Below are positions 48,640-59,949 of a DNA stretch of 64,000 bases, piece by piece. Origin of the DNA: Rhizophagus irregularis (Eukaryota; Glomeromycota; Glomeromycetes; Glomerales; Glomeraceae); assembly GCF_026210795.1 (NCBI RefSeq), contig NC_089432.1:744001-808000 (forward strand). The letters run 5' to 3'. The notes beneath the pieces were generated by a model, which worked only from the letters and a program-made list of their open reading frames with translations, was not told the DNA's origin and made no database searches. The position numbers and the translations under genes were made by a program. Each line of letters starts with the position of its first letter. The stretch's first letter is position 1.

Positions 48640-48975
48640 TGAAATAAAAAATAAATACATATTTGGTCTTAACCCGTAATAACGTAATATTTATATGTAC
48701 ATATAATGGGAAAATAAAATTTTATCGTTCTTAATAGTATATCCAAGCTATCAATGTAATTTAATAAGCCTGTGTAACAAGAAAGAATTTTGATCACGTT
48801 TCATCATTTGTTACTGATGATTACACATTCAGACTTTATAAACTGATAAAATGAGTAATATCAAAATTAGTTCATAAAAAGGTTGAGTATTATAAAAAGT
48901 AAGTTTTGAGTGTATAAAAAGATTGATTATTTAATTTAAAACCAATTGCTTCTATCAAATAATAAACAATTCAAA

Positions 48976-50071
48976 ATGAATTATTTAGTTTTCGCTAGAG
49001 AATACAAAAATATATTTCCAGATGCTTCACCTGATGATGTCAAGCAAGCTTACGAAGTTAGTCAAAGAAATGACAATTTAGGTAAGTTTGCATCCAAATA
49101 TCTAGCCAACACGAATATGACATTTACTCAGCTGTGTAGTATTTGTTGTTAATATGAAGCTAGTACTGTGACTTATACAGAGAAATCTTTTCCTTTTAGT
49201 AAACGTGGGGTCCGCCAACGATATATATATATTTGTAAATAATTCAAATCTTTTTTTTGAAGGAACTCGTTCAATCCGTCGATGTGAGGGTTTAGCTAAT
49301 AACGCCAAACTTACTATTGATTATGGAAGACTGCTTGAAGTCATTCAAGGTGATCGTGAATTAGGTCAGCATCCAATTCTCGTTGGTTATAAACCACCAT
49401 CCAGAGATACATTATGGGAACGTGTTCGAAATGCTGGGTATGATATAATCATTTTTGATCGTTGGGATTATCATGAGAAAGATGTTGGTAATGTAATTGG
49501 GTACTTGATTGATGAAGTAATTTTCACAAAGACTCCTGCTACGATTGCACTTGTCTCGGGTGATGGTGATTTTTATTGGAATGTCAAAGTAGCCCTAGAA
49601 CGAGGCTGGAATGTAGAAATTTGGGCTTGGAACTCAGGTGTTAAATGATTGTTGTTTTGTTCTTTCTCAACTCTATTTCTAAACCCGTTTATGTTATTAT
49701 TAGGTTTATCATTTTATGCCAAAAATATTTTGCCACCATTTCTTAATACAACTTTTATGCCACTTGAGGAATTTTATAGATATTTTTCATGGTGTTATGA
49801 TAATGTTAGTAAAGTTGGAGAAATGAGAGTTCTAAAGCTTGCTGACGGAAATGCGAATCGGAACTGGGGGAGTAATGATGTGATGGATTGTTTTGTAGAG
49901 CTGAATTTATTTGGGTGGTGGCACCGAGATCGACCAGGAATTCTGCTTTTATATTTTAGAAATCAGAATGAGATGCAGAATGCACAAGCATGGTTGAGTA
50001 GGAATCACCCTGAAATATGGGCTGGGGAATTAGTAACAAGACGGCGACATTCAAGACATAATAATAACTAA
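48976..50071 (+). CDS. NYN (PIN-like) domain protein, putative ribonuclease fold (303 aa)
   Basis: Exons 48976-49081, 49200-49637 and 49704-50071, introns GTAAGT...TTTTAG and GTGTTA...ATTAG, joined in frame to 304 codons. The ATG at 48976 (MNYLVFAREYKNIFPDASPD) fits the splice phase better than an upstream in-frame start. The N-terminal helix-rich part (DDVKQAYEVSQRNDN) is followed by IYIFVNNSNLFFEGTRSIRR, the first NYN motif, then PPSRDTLWERVRNAGYDI, and ALVSGDGDFYWNVKVALERG with WNVEIWAW, the second and third motifs. NYN proteins are PIN-like, metal-dependent RNases or RNA-binding relatives (LabA/MARF1 type). The usual first Asp (D-x-S-N) is Asn here, so cutting activity may be weak or lost. 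The C-terminal third has FYRYFSWCYDNVSKVGEMRV and an RNA-binding-looking basic tail RRRHSRHNNN. Confidence 0.82.
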
Positions 50072-51286
50072 ATAATGTATGCCTATATGTGATGTTGTGT
50101 GTAACTGAATAAAAATAAATGTAAATTTTTTATATTAGCTATTTTTCAACTAACTGTCTAATATAAATGCAACTGATTTGTGATTATATAAATTAATATA
50201 TATTTAATACTAACCCATTTAATCTAGTTGAAATTTTGGTACTGATCCTAAATTTTTTATTGAACGACAAGGCTTTTATTTACCCTGATTTTAACCAACT
50301 TTAGTATTACACTGCAGGATAAATATTATGCAATTAAAATATCCATAGCAAGAAAGGTTTTTATAGTTTACCTATTTCACAATTGATTTTAATAATTTCT
50401 AAATATTGACAACTATCTAAATTCTGGTAAGGTGATAATCACCAGCGGTGATATTTAACAATACTCTAAAAAAAAATGAAAAAAAAATTAAATTTTGGTG
50501 GTTTAAAATAAAAACCAAAATAAAAAAATAAAATTATTTTTAATGTTCCCAATTCACTATTTTTAAATTACAATAAAAAGTTTTCTAAGAACTAAACAAA
50601 ACTTAGTAATAGCTAAATTTATTGAATTATTGTTATTATAACCAGTATATTCACATAAATAAAATTCCTTTTTAAAGTTTTTTTTCCATTATTCTCTAAA
50701 AATTTTATTAATAATTCACTTTTTAGACATATTTAAATTTGTAATTTTAAAAGTAGTATATTGTGAAGCTTCAAAATCTTAAACTGTATGAATTCTAATA
50801 TTTAAGTTCTTGGTAAGTCTGTAAATTTAGCGGTAAAGGATGCTTTTCAAAAAGTGATCTAAATTGATTAAGGTATTAGGAAGTTTTGTCATTAACGAAT
50901 TAATTTTATCATCATCAATATCATTCACTAAAGTAAAGTATTTTAAACCTTTCTGATCAAGAAATTAAATCTATCAAATTAACTGAAATATAACGTTATT
51001 ATACTATGACATATTTGAGATAATTGAAATTGAAGTCTTTTTTTTTTTACAATAACTTTCACTTAAAAGATCTTTTAAAAGTATGTCAAACTCCCCCATG
51101 AAAATGACCTCTTGTTGTAAAATAATTTATATGTAACACCGCGTGATAAGATAAAAGCCACATTGATTAGTGAAATTAGTCAATCGTACGGCCACTCGTA
51201 CGACCTGAAAATTACGTAACATTAATTCACTGATTTTTGATAAATTACTTTTTTTACTATTTTTATTTAACTTATTTATATTATAT
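50072..51286. other. AT-rich intergenic region
   Basis: Shared 3' flank of the NYN gene (plus) and the Kelch gene (minus), which converge here. No gene is recognised apart from the MITE end at 50420-50466. AATAAAAATAAATG just after 50107 may serve as poly(A) signal for the NYN gene. Confidence 0.4.
50420..50466. mobile_element. MITE family 1, solitary right end
   Basis: Read in reverse complement it starts GAGTATTGTTAAATATCACC and continues GCTGGTGATTATCACCTTAC to CAGAATT, closely matching the ends of the copies at 22212-22346 and 40070-40202. No left end is found nearby, so this is a truncated copy. Confidence 0.65.
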
Positions 51287-53359
51287 TTAATTATTACTTG
51301 TAGAACTAGTAGATTGTTTATTATTTTGTAAAATTATTTGCTTCAAATCTTGAATTTCTCGTTTAAGTATTTGTATTTCATCATTAGCAATTGGAACAGA
51401 TTCTCGTCCGTGATTGTAACTCGTATTAATTATTGTAGCTGGAGCGAGAGGTTGTACTATTTCTTGTCCAGGGTAATAATTACTTTCATTTCTATTTCTA
51501 TTTATATCATTATTTATCACTTCAGGTTGTTGTACAATTTCCTGTCCGGGATAATAATTATTTCTTTCAGTTTGATAATTATTATTACTATTTTCATTTC
51601 TATTTCTATCTATATCATTATTAATTAATGAAGCTGGAACGGGTAGTTGTACTGTATCTTGTACGGGATAATAACTATAATTTTCTGCTTCATATTGATT
51701 ATAATTACTTTCATTTACAATTCTATTTCTACATCGTCTAAATAAATAGGCTCCTACAATTAATAATACAACACCACTAATCAAAAATACTACAATTACG
51801 CCAATTTTACTTGAAATATTATTAGAATCTTTGCTATAATATCCAGAATAAACTGATGGTGATGAAGATGGCGAAGTTGGCAACGGTATGGGAGCTGTTT
51901 TTGACGCTCCTGCTATTTTTGATGGTACTGCTGATGTTAATGCTACTACTTCGCCTAATGATAAAGATTTAAATTCATTCGTCCATATATATTCGTTTAT
52001 ATTACTGATGTCAAGTAACAGAATATCATTTTCATTATTTTTCTTATAATCTAATCCTATTAAAATTTATTATAACTTGGTTAATAATTTTATTAAACTA
52101 ATTTAAATAATAGTTTTAAAAGTATATTTACCAAATGATAATACCATATAATTTCCAATTACATTTGCTTTATGATACCTTCGGGACTCCGGAATTGACC
52201 CAGAAAATTTCGGGATACGCCATTCAAAATTTATTAAATTTAATTCATGAAGTTGATCTGGCGACGCAGTGAGAAAACCTCCAAAGGTGATTACTCTTTT
52301 ACCATCTAATCCTATTAAAATACAATTACATCTTATTTTAAAACACAGAAAATAGTTTGATAATATTATTGTTTATATACATACCAAGTACAGCGGATCC
52401 TCCATCTTTTCTAGGTGGTATCGTACCTGTAGTTGTCTATAATTTAATAATGAAAATGCTTAGTAGTAGTAAGTCTTTTACAATTAATTGATAATTTATA
52501 ATTACTTACTTTCGTACTCCAATTATTGTTTACTGTATCATATATATAAACCTATATAAATAATTAGTTAAACTAACCCAGAACAAAATTTTATCGGATA
52601 AAACAATAACCTCAAATCGGAATTTATTTATTGATTTCTATACCTCTGCTAAACTACCGGTACTACTATCTAAATAAAAATAAAAAAATGACATATATAA
52701 AGATAGTAAATACAAAGAATTATAGAATTACTTTGCTTACCTAGATAAATTATCTTGTTATCAGGCAATAAAATGGAAGTAATCTCCAATCCCATATTTT
52801 GTGTACCAATAGGACTTGCTTTTTTCCAAACTAAGTTTATTGTATCTAAAATATTAATATTAAATCCACTCCAGATATAGAAATCTATCATTCCATTATG
52901 GTTTATAGCTGTCATCTCATAATTTAAAAGAAACGACGGGTTTTCTCCTGCTATTTTTGGAATACTCCATGAATTACTTCGTGGATTAAATGTGTTAATT
53001 GATTCCATTTTAGGATATTTGGCATTACTGATGCCTACTAATATAAACAACGTATCATTATTTGCGCCACCTATCGCGGATCCAGAATTATAATGAGGAG
53101 AAAGGGTATTAATATTTGATAAATCATTCACTTTTAAATTTTGAGTATTAAATGAGACAGAAAAATCGATATAAAAAAATTCATTTCCAATTTCTTCAAG
53201 TGGGAAACCACCCAAAATATACAATTTTTTATCAAAAAGCGTTGCAGTATGACCACGCCGTTCTTTTAGTATATAGGGTGATATTTGGCAATTTATTTCA
53301 ATAAATAATTGAAATAAAAACCAAAATGTAATAATATAAACTCGATGTATTTGCAACAT
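51287..53359 (-). CDS. Kelch-repeat single-pass membrane protein (562 aa)
   Basis: Six exons on the minus strand: 53359-52741, 52669-52644, 52551-52510, 52436-52385, 52311-52132 and 52056-51287, total 1689 nt in frame. An N-terminal hydrophobic segment (VYIITFWFLFQLFIEINC) is a likely signal peptide. Kelch motifs follow: RRGHTATLFDKKLYILGG, then GSAIGGANNDTLFILVG, YEMTAINHNGMIDFYIWSG, KDGGSAVLGLDGKRVITFGG and RRYHKANVIGNYMVLSFG, enough for a beta-propeller outside the cell or in the lumen. Near residue 370-390 a Ser/Pro/Thr-rich stretch leads to one transmembrane helix (IGVIVVFLISGVVLLIVGAY), then RRCR and a cytoplasmic tail with repeated YYPGQEIVQ motifs, Asn/Arg runs and a short helix (EIQILKREIQDLKQIIL). 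Small exons of 26, 42 and 52 nt are notable. Ligand unknown; the layout suggests a surface receptor or adhesion protein. Confidence 0.85.
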
Positions 53360-55283
53360 AACAGCACTTCTTTTATTTTTTTTTTTAAAAAAAAAAGAAG
53401 AAATTAATTTTTCAACAAAAAAAAAAAACGAATTGAAGTTTTATATTTATTGCAATTTGTGTTACATTCCAATTTGATTTTTTTTTTTTTTTGCATTTTC
53501 TAAAAAAGTCAAAAAAAGAACCGAAATTTTATATATATTTTTATAAGTTACAATGGGAAAATTATCTTATATAAGCCTTATTATTATATATGTATTTAAA
53601 ATAAAATAAAGTCTATCATAAATATATTCGTCAACTCATCCATTATGTAGTTCTGCTTTGTAGAAAATTTTTTTATTTTACTTAAAAGGACCTACAATAA
53701 CACGTGTTGATTGTACTACTATCTATAAAAAGTGAATTAATCTAATATTGTACGATCAACAATCGAACTAAAAAAAATGAAAATAATGCAACGTTGCACA
53801 ATCACTACTGGTTTGTGATATCAATCTCGCATAATAGTATTAGCATCAAATTATTGTCTGATCAGAATAGGATTATAAGGTAATAAAATAAATCTTTTCA
53901 CCCTTGTTTCGCAATTGTTTTGTGGTAATCATTTGTACATTAAATAAACTAAATTTATTTTATATTGTCAAGTCACTCAAGTGATATCAAGCGGGACGAC
54001 ACTTTTCCTTATAAAGAGATAAATAACGAAATAAATGTTTCTAAATTTAATAGAGATTCAAATAAGACTGATGAAACAGTTATTCGACGTCTTAACTTCA
54101 GTATTATTGTATCTTATGCAAGTTATGTAAAAGTGGATATAATAAATTAAATCTCTAGGCAAAAACTAATTAATTTAAATTAAATTTTCATGCATTTATT
54201 ATTTTCCTGTCATTTTATGAATCAAAAAACTTTCTTATTTCAAATATGATTTTATTGGCGCAGTTGCTAAGTACGTTAAGTACGAGGTATTTAAAAATTT
54301 AAAATTTTAGACACAGCAATCTAACATTTATATGGCCATCCTTATCCCAAGAAAAAGTTAAATTATTTTATTTTTATTTTCAGATTCCACGTGAACGAAG
54401 TCACGATACAAATTACAAGGACAAACTATTCGTAAATCGTGAACCAAACCGCCATTACGACAGCGCCACCCTGGTGTCGAAAAATAAACCTGTGGAGGGG
54501 CGTACCTAGGCAAATTTAATATGAAATTTCTAGAATTTGGAACAATTTATGTATAGATAGAAATACCACGTGTTGTTTTATTCATAATTAGAGGTTTCGT
54601 AAAATTAAATTTTGGAGTCATAATTTTCTGTTAGAATAATTCTGGCTTGCATGCATGATTGATAAATTGATTATGAACTTTCAAACATTTTCGACTTGAA
54701 CAAATTTTAAGTAGTTTTTTGGTCTTGCAACATATGCTTTATTCTTTACTACTAACTTAAAAAAAATGTTTATATACAATGAAATCCACCAATTTTAATT
54801 TTCCTTGCGCACACCTTAAAGTCAGCGTAAACAATAATTATTTATGAGTTTAGTAAATATAAATATTTGAATTTTAAAATTTATCATATATGATGACGAT
54901 CACTAACCATGCTATATAAAACACATACTCATATAATCGGTTTATAATAATAATATTTTAATTCTTAACAAATTTTTGTTTCTAAGTTAAATTTTGATGA
55001 TCAAAATATTATATCGCGTGCCTAGTTTAATTTTAATTTCGCCACAATTTTAATACTTACTATACTTAGTTAAACATTTTATTTATTTTTATTTTATTTA
55101 TTTATCTAATCTTACCTATTATGGAAAATTTAAATAATTTGCCAAAATTGAAATTAATCTTTTTTTATATAATTTTGTTGCCGATCTTGAAATCATTCAA
55201 AACATAAAAATAACAGTTTCCCCACTATTTTTTTTTATTTTACAAATTAACATATTTTTTTATTTAATGAATTATTAGTTAAA
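53360..55283. other. Intergenic region with a short coding-like stretch
   Basis: Poly-A/T runs upstream of the Kelch gene (53370-53510). A plus-strand frame at 53965-54150 and another stretch near 54385-54510 (IPRERSHDTNYKDKLFVNRE, then PNRHYDSATLVSKNKPVEGR) look more protein-like than the flanks and may be exons or relics of one unknown gene, but no domain, start or splice pair ties them together. Confidence 0.35.
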
Positions 55284-56904
55284 ATGGATGAAATTAAACT
55301 AAGTGATGATGTATTTGAACAAATAAAAAATTTTACTCATTATCTCCTGACTGAAGAACAAAAATCGTTAATTGATAAACTAATAACAGACAAAGAATTA
55401 AATGAACGGTATAAAAAAAATGGGGTATGTAAAAATTGTAAGAAGATTAATGCTAGATCTTTCTGGTGCCAGCCATGTGTTTCTAAACGTTTTCAACAAA
55501 ATTTCAAAAATTGGACAAGTGGAAATCATGACGTTGATGAATTTATTCAAAAAGCACAATTAAAAGCTAAAGATGAAGAACATATTGTAGAATGGATTGA
55601 ATATGATAAATTTGAAGATGTTGTATATTTAGCAAAAGGGGGATTTGGAACTACTTTTAAAGCAGTTTGGAAAGATGGTCCTTATAATAGACGATTGGAA
55701 AGAAAAGGTGAAACAAAAGTTGCTTTAAAGTGTTTACATAACTCACAAGGTATTACGACAGAATTCTTAAAAGAAGTAAGTTATTTTCATTAAATTTAAA
55801 TTAGCTTTTATAAATGTTGAACTAACTATAATTTTCTTTTAAGGTTGAATCAAACATTTTAGTATATAATTCTCGTTGGATAGTTCGTTGTTTTGGTATT
55901 ACCAAAGATCCAAAAACAAATAATTTTATGATGGTAATGGAATTAAAAAATGGTGGTTTAAGACAACATTTGAATAACAACTTCATTTCACTGAATTGGA
56001 AACAAAAGTTGTGTAGTTTAACTGCTATTTTACGTGGTCTTAGTGATATTCATATAAAAGGATTAATTCATCATGATTTTCATTGTGGAAATATATTAAG
56101 CGATTTCGTTGAACTTGCTTTTATTACTGATTTAGGATTAAGTCAACCGGCAAATATCAAATCCTCTCAAAATAATAATAAAAAAATATATGGAGTATTA
56201 CCTTATGTAGCTCCGGAAGTTTTAAGAGGAAAAGAATATACTCAAAAAAGCGATATTTATGGGTTTGGAATCATTGCATATGAAATTTGTACAGGTTTCC
56301 CTCCTTATTATGATATAGCTCATGATGATTTCTTAGCAATGAAAATTTGTAATGGGTTGAGACCAAAGTCTAATTATAGAATTCCTCAATTAATTTTTGA
56401 CATGATTAATCAATGTTGGGATGCAGACCCTTTAAAACGACCTAATGCAGTTGAATTAAATAATTTATTTCTTGATTTATGGAAAGATATCGCTTACAAG
56501 AAAATGGATTCTGTAATTTATGGGCAAGTTAAAGAAGCAGATGATATTAATAAAAAGTTATCTTTTTCATCACCTTTGATATCCACTGGTACTATATCAT
56601 ATAAAACACATCCTCAAGCGGTTTATACAAGTAGACTTTTAGATTTTAATAATCTTCCAGAACAAAAAAATGCCGATAATAATAATGATTTACTTGGAAT
56701 AGAATATTCAGGTAAACATATATAGTTTTCCATAATAATTTAAATTATTTTTACAATTCTAACAAATAATATTTATAGATTCCTTAAAAATGGATTTTAC
56801 TGAACTTGATATTAATTCTAAAGGTAAATTACTCTCGTATGTGATTTTTTTGATTTATTAAATTTTAATTAAAACTATCTTTTATTATAGATGAAAGTAA
56901 TTAA
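55284..56904 (+). CDS. Zinc-ribbon TKL-type protein kinase (472 aa)
   Basis: Exons 55284-55775, 55844-56711, 56779-56823 and 56891-56904, all GT-AG, joined to 473 codons. The N-terminal helix (residues 1-45) is followed by the ribbon CKNCKKINARSFWCQPC at about residue 50-66, then FQQNFKNWTSGNHDVDEFIQ, the segment that in this family links ribbon and kinase. Kinase motifs: GGFGTTFKAVW near 118, VALKC (ATP-binding Lys), HHDFHCGN (catalytic Asp kept, Arg of HRD replaced by His), ITDLGLSQ (DLG for DFG), VAPEVL, DIYGFGIIAYEICTG and CWDADPLKRP. The tail has TSRLLDFNNLPEQ, as in the kinase at 26094. The intron after residue 164 holds ACTAAC and TTTTAAG, the same signals as in the intron array. Probably an active Ser/Thr-type kinase; target unknown. 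This is the cleanest complete kinase of the window. Confidence 0.9.
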
Positions 56905-57836
56905 ACTTGGATTACTTAAAATTAAAGTATAAAAGATTATCGTATTTATTTTATTTGTATTTGTAATTTTGAAATTTGGAGATTAAAAGAATTATTTATG
57001 ATATAAATTTAACAAATCTATATAAATTTCCTAATTTAAACGGTCTTCAGATTGGAGTCCTGCGCAAAAGTTCATATTTTTAAATCCGATCCGGTTCCAA
57101 TATCTTCGTGTTTATTTATTAAAAAATTTTGTATTTACTATTAAGATATATTTTTGTACTGTATTTATTTGTTAATAAAGTTATTTATATTATTTATTAC
57201 TATTTATTAAAATATTATCAATGAATTTATTATTAAAATTTATTTACTAAAAAACCATCAACAACGTGATTTTACTATTATCTATAATTTTATACTCTAC
57301 AAAACAAATAAAATTTATATTAAATTCTCCATATTTTATAACTAGATAATACATATGTTAAATGTTTGATACTTTTTTTGTTCAATTAAATTTTTATAGC
57401 AAAGGATCTGCAGAAAATGGAAATTTGGCGTGGCATCAAATAAAAGTAAATTATTTGAAACTTTGGGACAAATATTATTTATTAAACTATAATATTGTTT
57501 ACCGCCTGCATTACTTTTTATTTTTACGTAAATTTAAATCCTTACAAAGAATTATCAAAATTAATAACGAAACACATTTCCTAATCCGGAATCACTTACC
57601 ATGAATAACAATGCATCCCATCTAAAAAAAGGTTAGCAATATTAACATTTATCAATAAAGTATTAAACGAACATTAAAGTGTTTGAATTCAAATAACAGA
57701 TAATTTCGTTTTATTAATAATGATATTTATTCAAATCTATGGATATTATATAAAATATATGGAAAAAAAATCTAAAAAAAAATAACACATCAAATAATAA
57801 CAAATAAATAATAATATAAAACCCTATAAAAAATTA
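56905..57836. other. AT-rich intergenic region
   Basis: No gene is recognised. The frame at 57362-57604 has no domain. AATAAAG/ATTAAA words near 57170-57200 may be poly(A) signals of the upstream kinase. Confidence 0.4.
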
Positions 57837-58190
57837 TCAACATTTATCCAGTTCATCAGATGGGAAAATGTTAATACTTTGATCCTTTAATGAATTAATA
57901 ATTTCTAATTCATCATTCGTCCAATTAAATTCACACATATAACCTTTATTAATTCCCAATATCTTTAAAGAATTATGAACTTTTTGATAATTATTTACAT
58001 ATTTTAAATAATCTTTCCTTAAATCTTCTTCCCCCTCAATATAAATAATCCACTTTTTCAAATTTGCTCTACAATTTTTCGTAAAATATTCAAAAGATAA
58101 TAGATCGATATGAAAATCTAAAAATAAATATTCAACAAAATTTAAATAATTACCCAAAGTTTTTAACCAATTGACTAGCATAATATTCAT
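57837..58190 (-). CDS. Short fragment resembling the C-terminus of the F-box/LRR-like family
   Basis: The ATG at 58190 opens a 117-residue frame: MNIMLVNWLKTLGNYLNFVE, then YLFLDFHIDLLSFEYFTKNC, RANLKKWIIYI, YLKYVNNYQKVHNSLKILGI, and FNWTNDELEIINSLKDQSIN. The pattern (LGNYL...VEYL, SFEYFTKNCRANLKKWIIY, YQKVHNSLKILGI, DELEIINSLKDQGI) is what I recall for the last part of the large F-box-containing family of Rhizophagus, whose full members are about 400-600 residues. The F-box and leucine-rich part are missing here, so this is probably a truncated copy. The start codon may be arbitrary. No neighbour suggests a function. Confidence 0.55.
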   Translation of the reverse strand: MNIMLVNWLKTLGNYLNFVEYLFLDFHIDLLSFEYFTKNCRANLKKWIIYIEGEEDLRKDYLKYVNNYQKVHNSLKILGINKGYMCEFNWTNDELEIINSLKDQSINIFPSDELDKC

Positions 58191-58836
58191 GATCTATCTC
58201 AATTTTTAAGAGTTTTAATGATGATATTTCACAAATAAGTGTATCTAAATCTTGTTAATATAGATATTAACGTCACGAAGCATTAACCAATATAAATACA
58301 ACACCATACAATATCCATAAAGTATCTGGTCATTAAAAATTTATTATAACGAGGCTTCCATATGACTTTGTCTTCCAAAAAAATTATTTCTTATGTATAT
58401 AATTTTTACTAGTTGTAACGAGCTCAAAATGTGTAAAGATGAAGTGCTAGGCTCCGGCCATCACGTCCGCAATTTTTTATTATAAAAATCTCACATAAAA
58501 ATATGACTAGAAGAAGTATCATAAAGTAAATTTAGAATTTCTTAATATGATTCAACCTAAATTAATTACTTTCACTTCTTTGACCTTCACTTGCAAATAA
58601 AACTATCGTAAACGTAATACTTAATATTCATTTTATAATAGGTATCCTTTATTATTTTATTTAATATATATATTTCTACCAGATTTCTATTATATCGTAA
58701 ATATTTCACATGAAAATTATTTATGGGAGAGTAATTAATAATTAATAATACTAAATAAGTATGTGAAATATATAGATAAAGATCTTGACATAAATAGTAA
58801 TATAATTTGAAATGGAGTAACCGCTTTTTTACAAGT
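58191..58836. other. AT-rich intergenic region
   Basis: Nothing recognised. It ends at the MITE that follows. Confidence 0.4.
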
Positions 58837-59003
58837 TAGGGCAGTGACATATATTAGCTAATATTATTTTAATAGTAACGTTTACTCCCCCAAGATTTTA
58901 TGACCAATCCAATCATTTCACATAGTTTATATTATGTGTAACCTAAGATATTCTTTTACTCCCCCACCCCCTAAAATATTAGCTAATATATGTCATTGCC
59001 CTT
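58837..59003. mobile_element. MITE, family 2 (about 166 bp, 28-bp inverted ends)
   Basis: The left end is AGGGCAGTGACATATATTAG, the right end in reverse complement AAGGGCAATGACATATATTA, and both continue GCTAATATT, one internal mismatch in about 28 bp. The interior has the phrase TTTACTCCCCC or TTTTACTCCCCC twice in direct order. TA stands at both junctions, possibly a TA target duplication as for Tc1/mariner-type elements. Non-coding. Confidence 0.75.
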
Positions 59004-59151
59004 ATGATACACAATGATATAATGATCGACATGTTATTCATGAATGAAATTTTACTGTACTACTGTACTACTACACTTGTAAAACCAGGTTTACTTTTTT
59101 TTTTCATTATTATTATTATTCATAATTTCTACAATTGCTGATAACATCGAA

Positions 59152-59949
59152 ATGCATGCTACTAACGATTCAGATAACGCAGTAAATATATCTGATATAT
59201 ATAATTTATCACATGAAGAATTATCTCAATTTATTCAAAATTTTAAAAAAATGGATATAAAAGAAGTAGAACCTACGACTCAAAATATTAACAAAAATAT
59301 ATGTGAAGAGGATTTAAGTATTGTGATTGATGAATTGGTTAATTTTTATTTCAAGATGGTAAATGAAGGAAAAGAAGACAGTATAAGTAAGCAATATGTT
59401 CTTGATTATATTAATAATCATAAGTTAAATTTACGAGAAATTCATCATTGGCTTTTAAATAATCCAAATGATTCAAATTCTATTTATTTACTTGGATATT
59501 TTAGTTATCATGGAATTGGAACTGATATTAGCAAACACAAAGCACTTGTACTTTATCAAAAAGCAGCAGGATTAGAAAATAATGTAGCTCAGTATAATCT
59601 TGCTAAAATGTATTTGAATGGAGATGGTGTCGAAATAAATCATGTAAAGGTTTTTGATTTATGTAAAAAATTAGCAGAAAAAGAATATTTGGCAGGAATG
59701 AATAGATTAGGATATTGTTACGAGTGTGGAATTGGAACTGATATTGATACGCAGAAAGCATTTGAATTATATCAAAAGGGTGCGAATTTAGGGAATTGTA
59801 AATCTCAATATAATGTTGCTTTGATGTATGAATTTGGAAAAGGGATTGGAAAAGATTTATATTTGGCAAAATATTGGTATAAAAAATCTGCTGATCAAGG
59901 AGATAATTATTCTAAAAAGAGATTAATACTTTTGATTGGAATGTATTAA
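59152..59949 (+). CDS. Sel1-repeat protein, paralogue of a kinase C-terminal exon (265 aa)
   Basis: One exon from the ATG at 59152. Residues 1-110 are a helical N-terminus (LSQFIQNFKKMDIKEVEPTT, LDYINNHKLNLREIHHWLL), then four to five Sel1 units from LLGYFSYHGIGTDISKHKAL to EFGKGIGKDLYLAKYWYKKS. The same N-terminal plan (FDKMNTREIVPTS, then a YYLLLTNQNNLDFIFLLGYF stretch) follows the kinase domain in the gene at 33469-35824. This gene therefore corresponds to that C-terminal exon without its kinase. No kinase remnant lies in the 1 kb upstream. It may be a functional adaptor of the Sel1 type or a truncated copy; the open frame is intact. Confidence 0.75.
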   Translation: MHATNDSDNAVNISDIYNLSHEELSQFIQNFKKMDIKEVEPTTQNINKNICEEDLSIVIDELVNFYFKMVNEGKEDSISKQYVLDYINNHKLNLREIHHWLLNNPNDSNSIYLLGYFSYHGIGTDISKHKALVLYQKAAGLENNVAQYNLAKMYLNGDGVEINHVKVFDLCKKLAEKEYLAGMNRLGYCYECGIGTDIDTQKAFELYQKGANLGNCKSQYNVALMYEFGKGIGKDLYLAKYWYKKSADQGDNYSKKRLILLIGMY

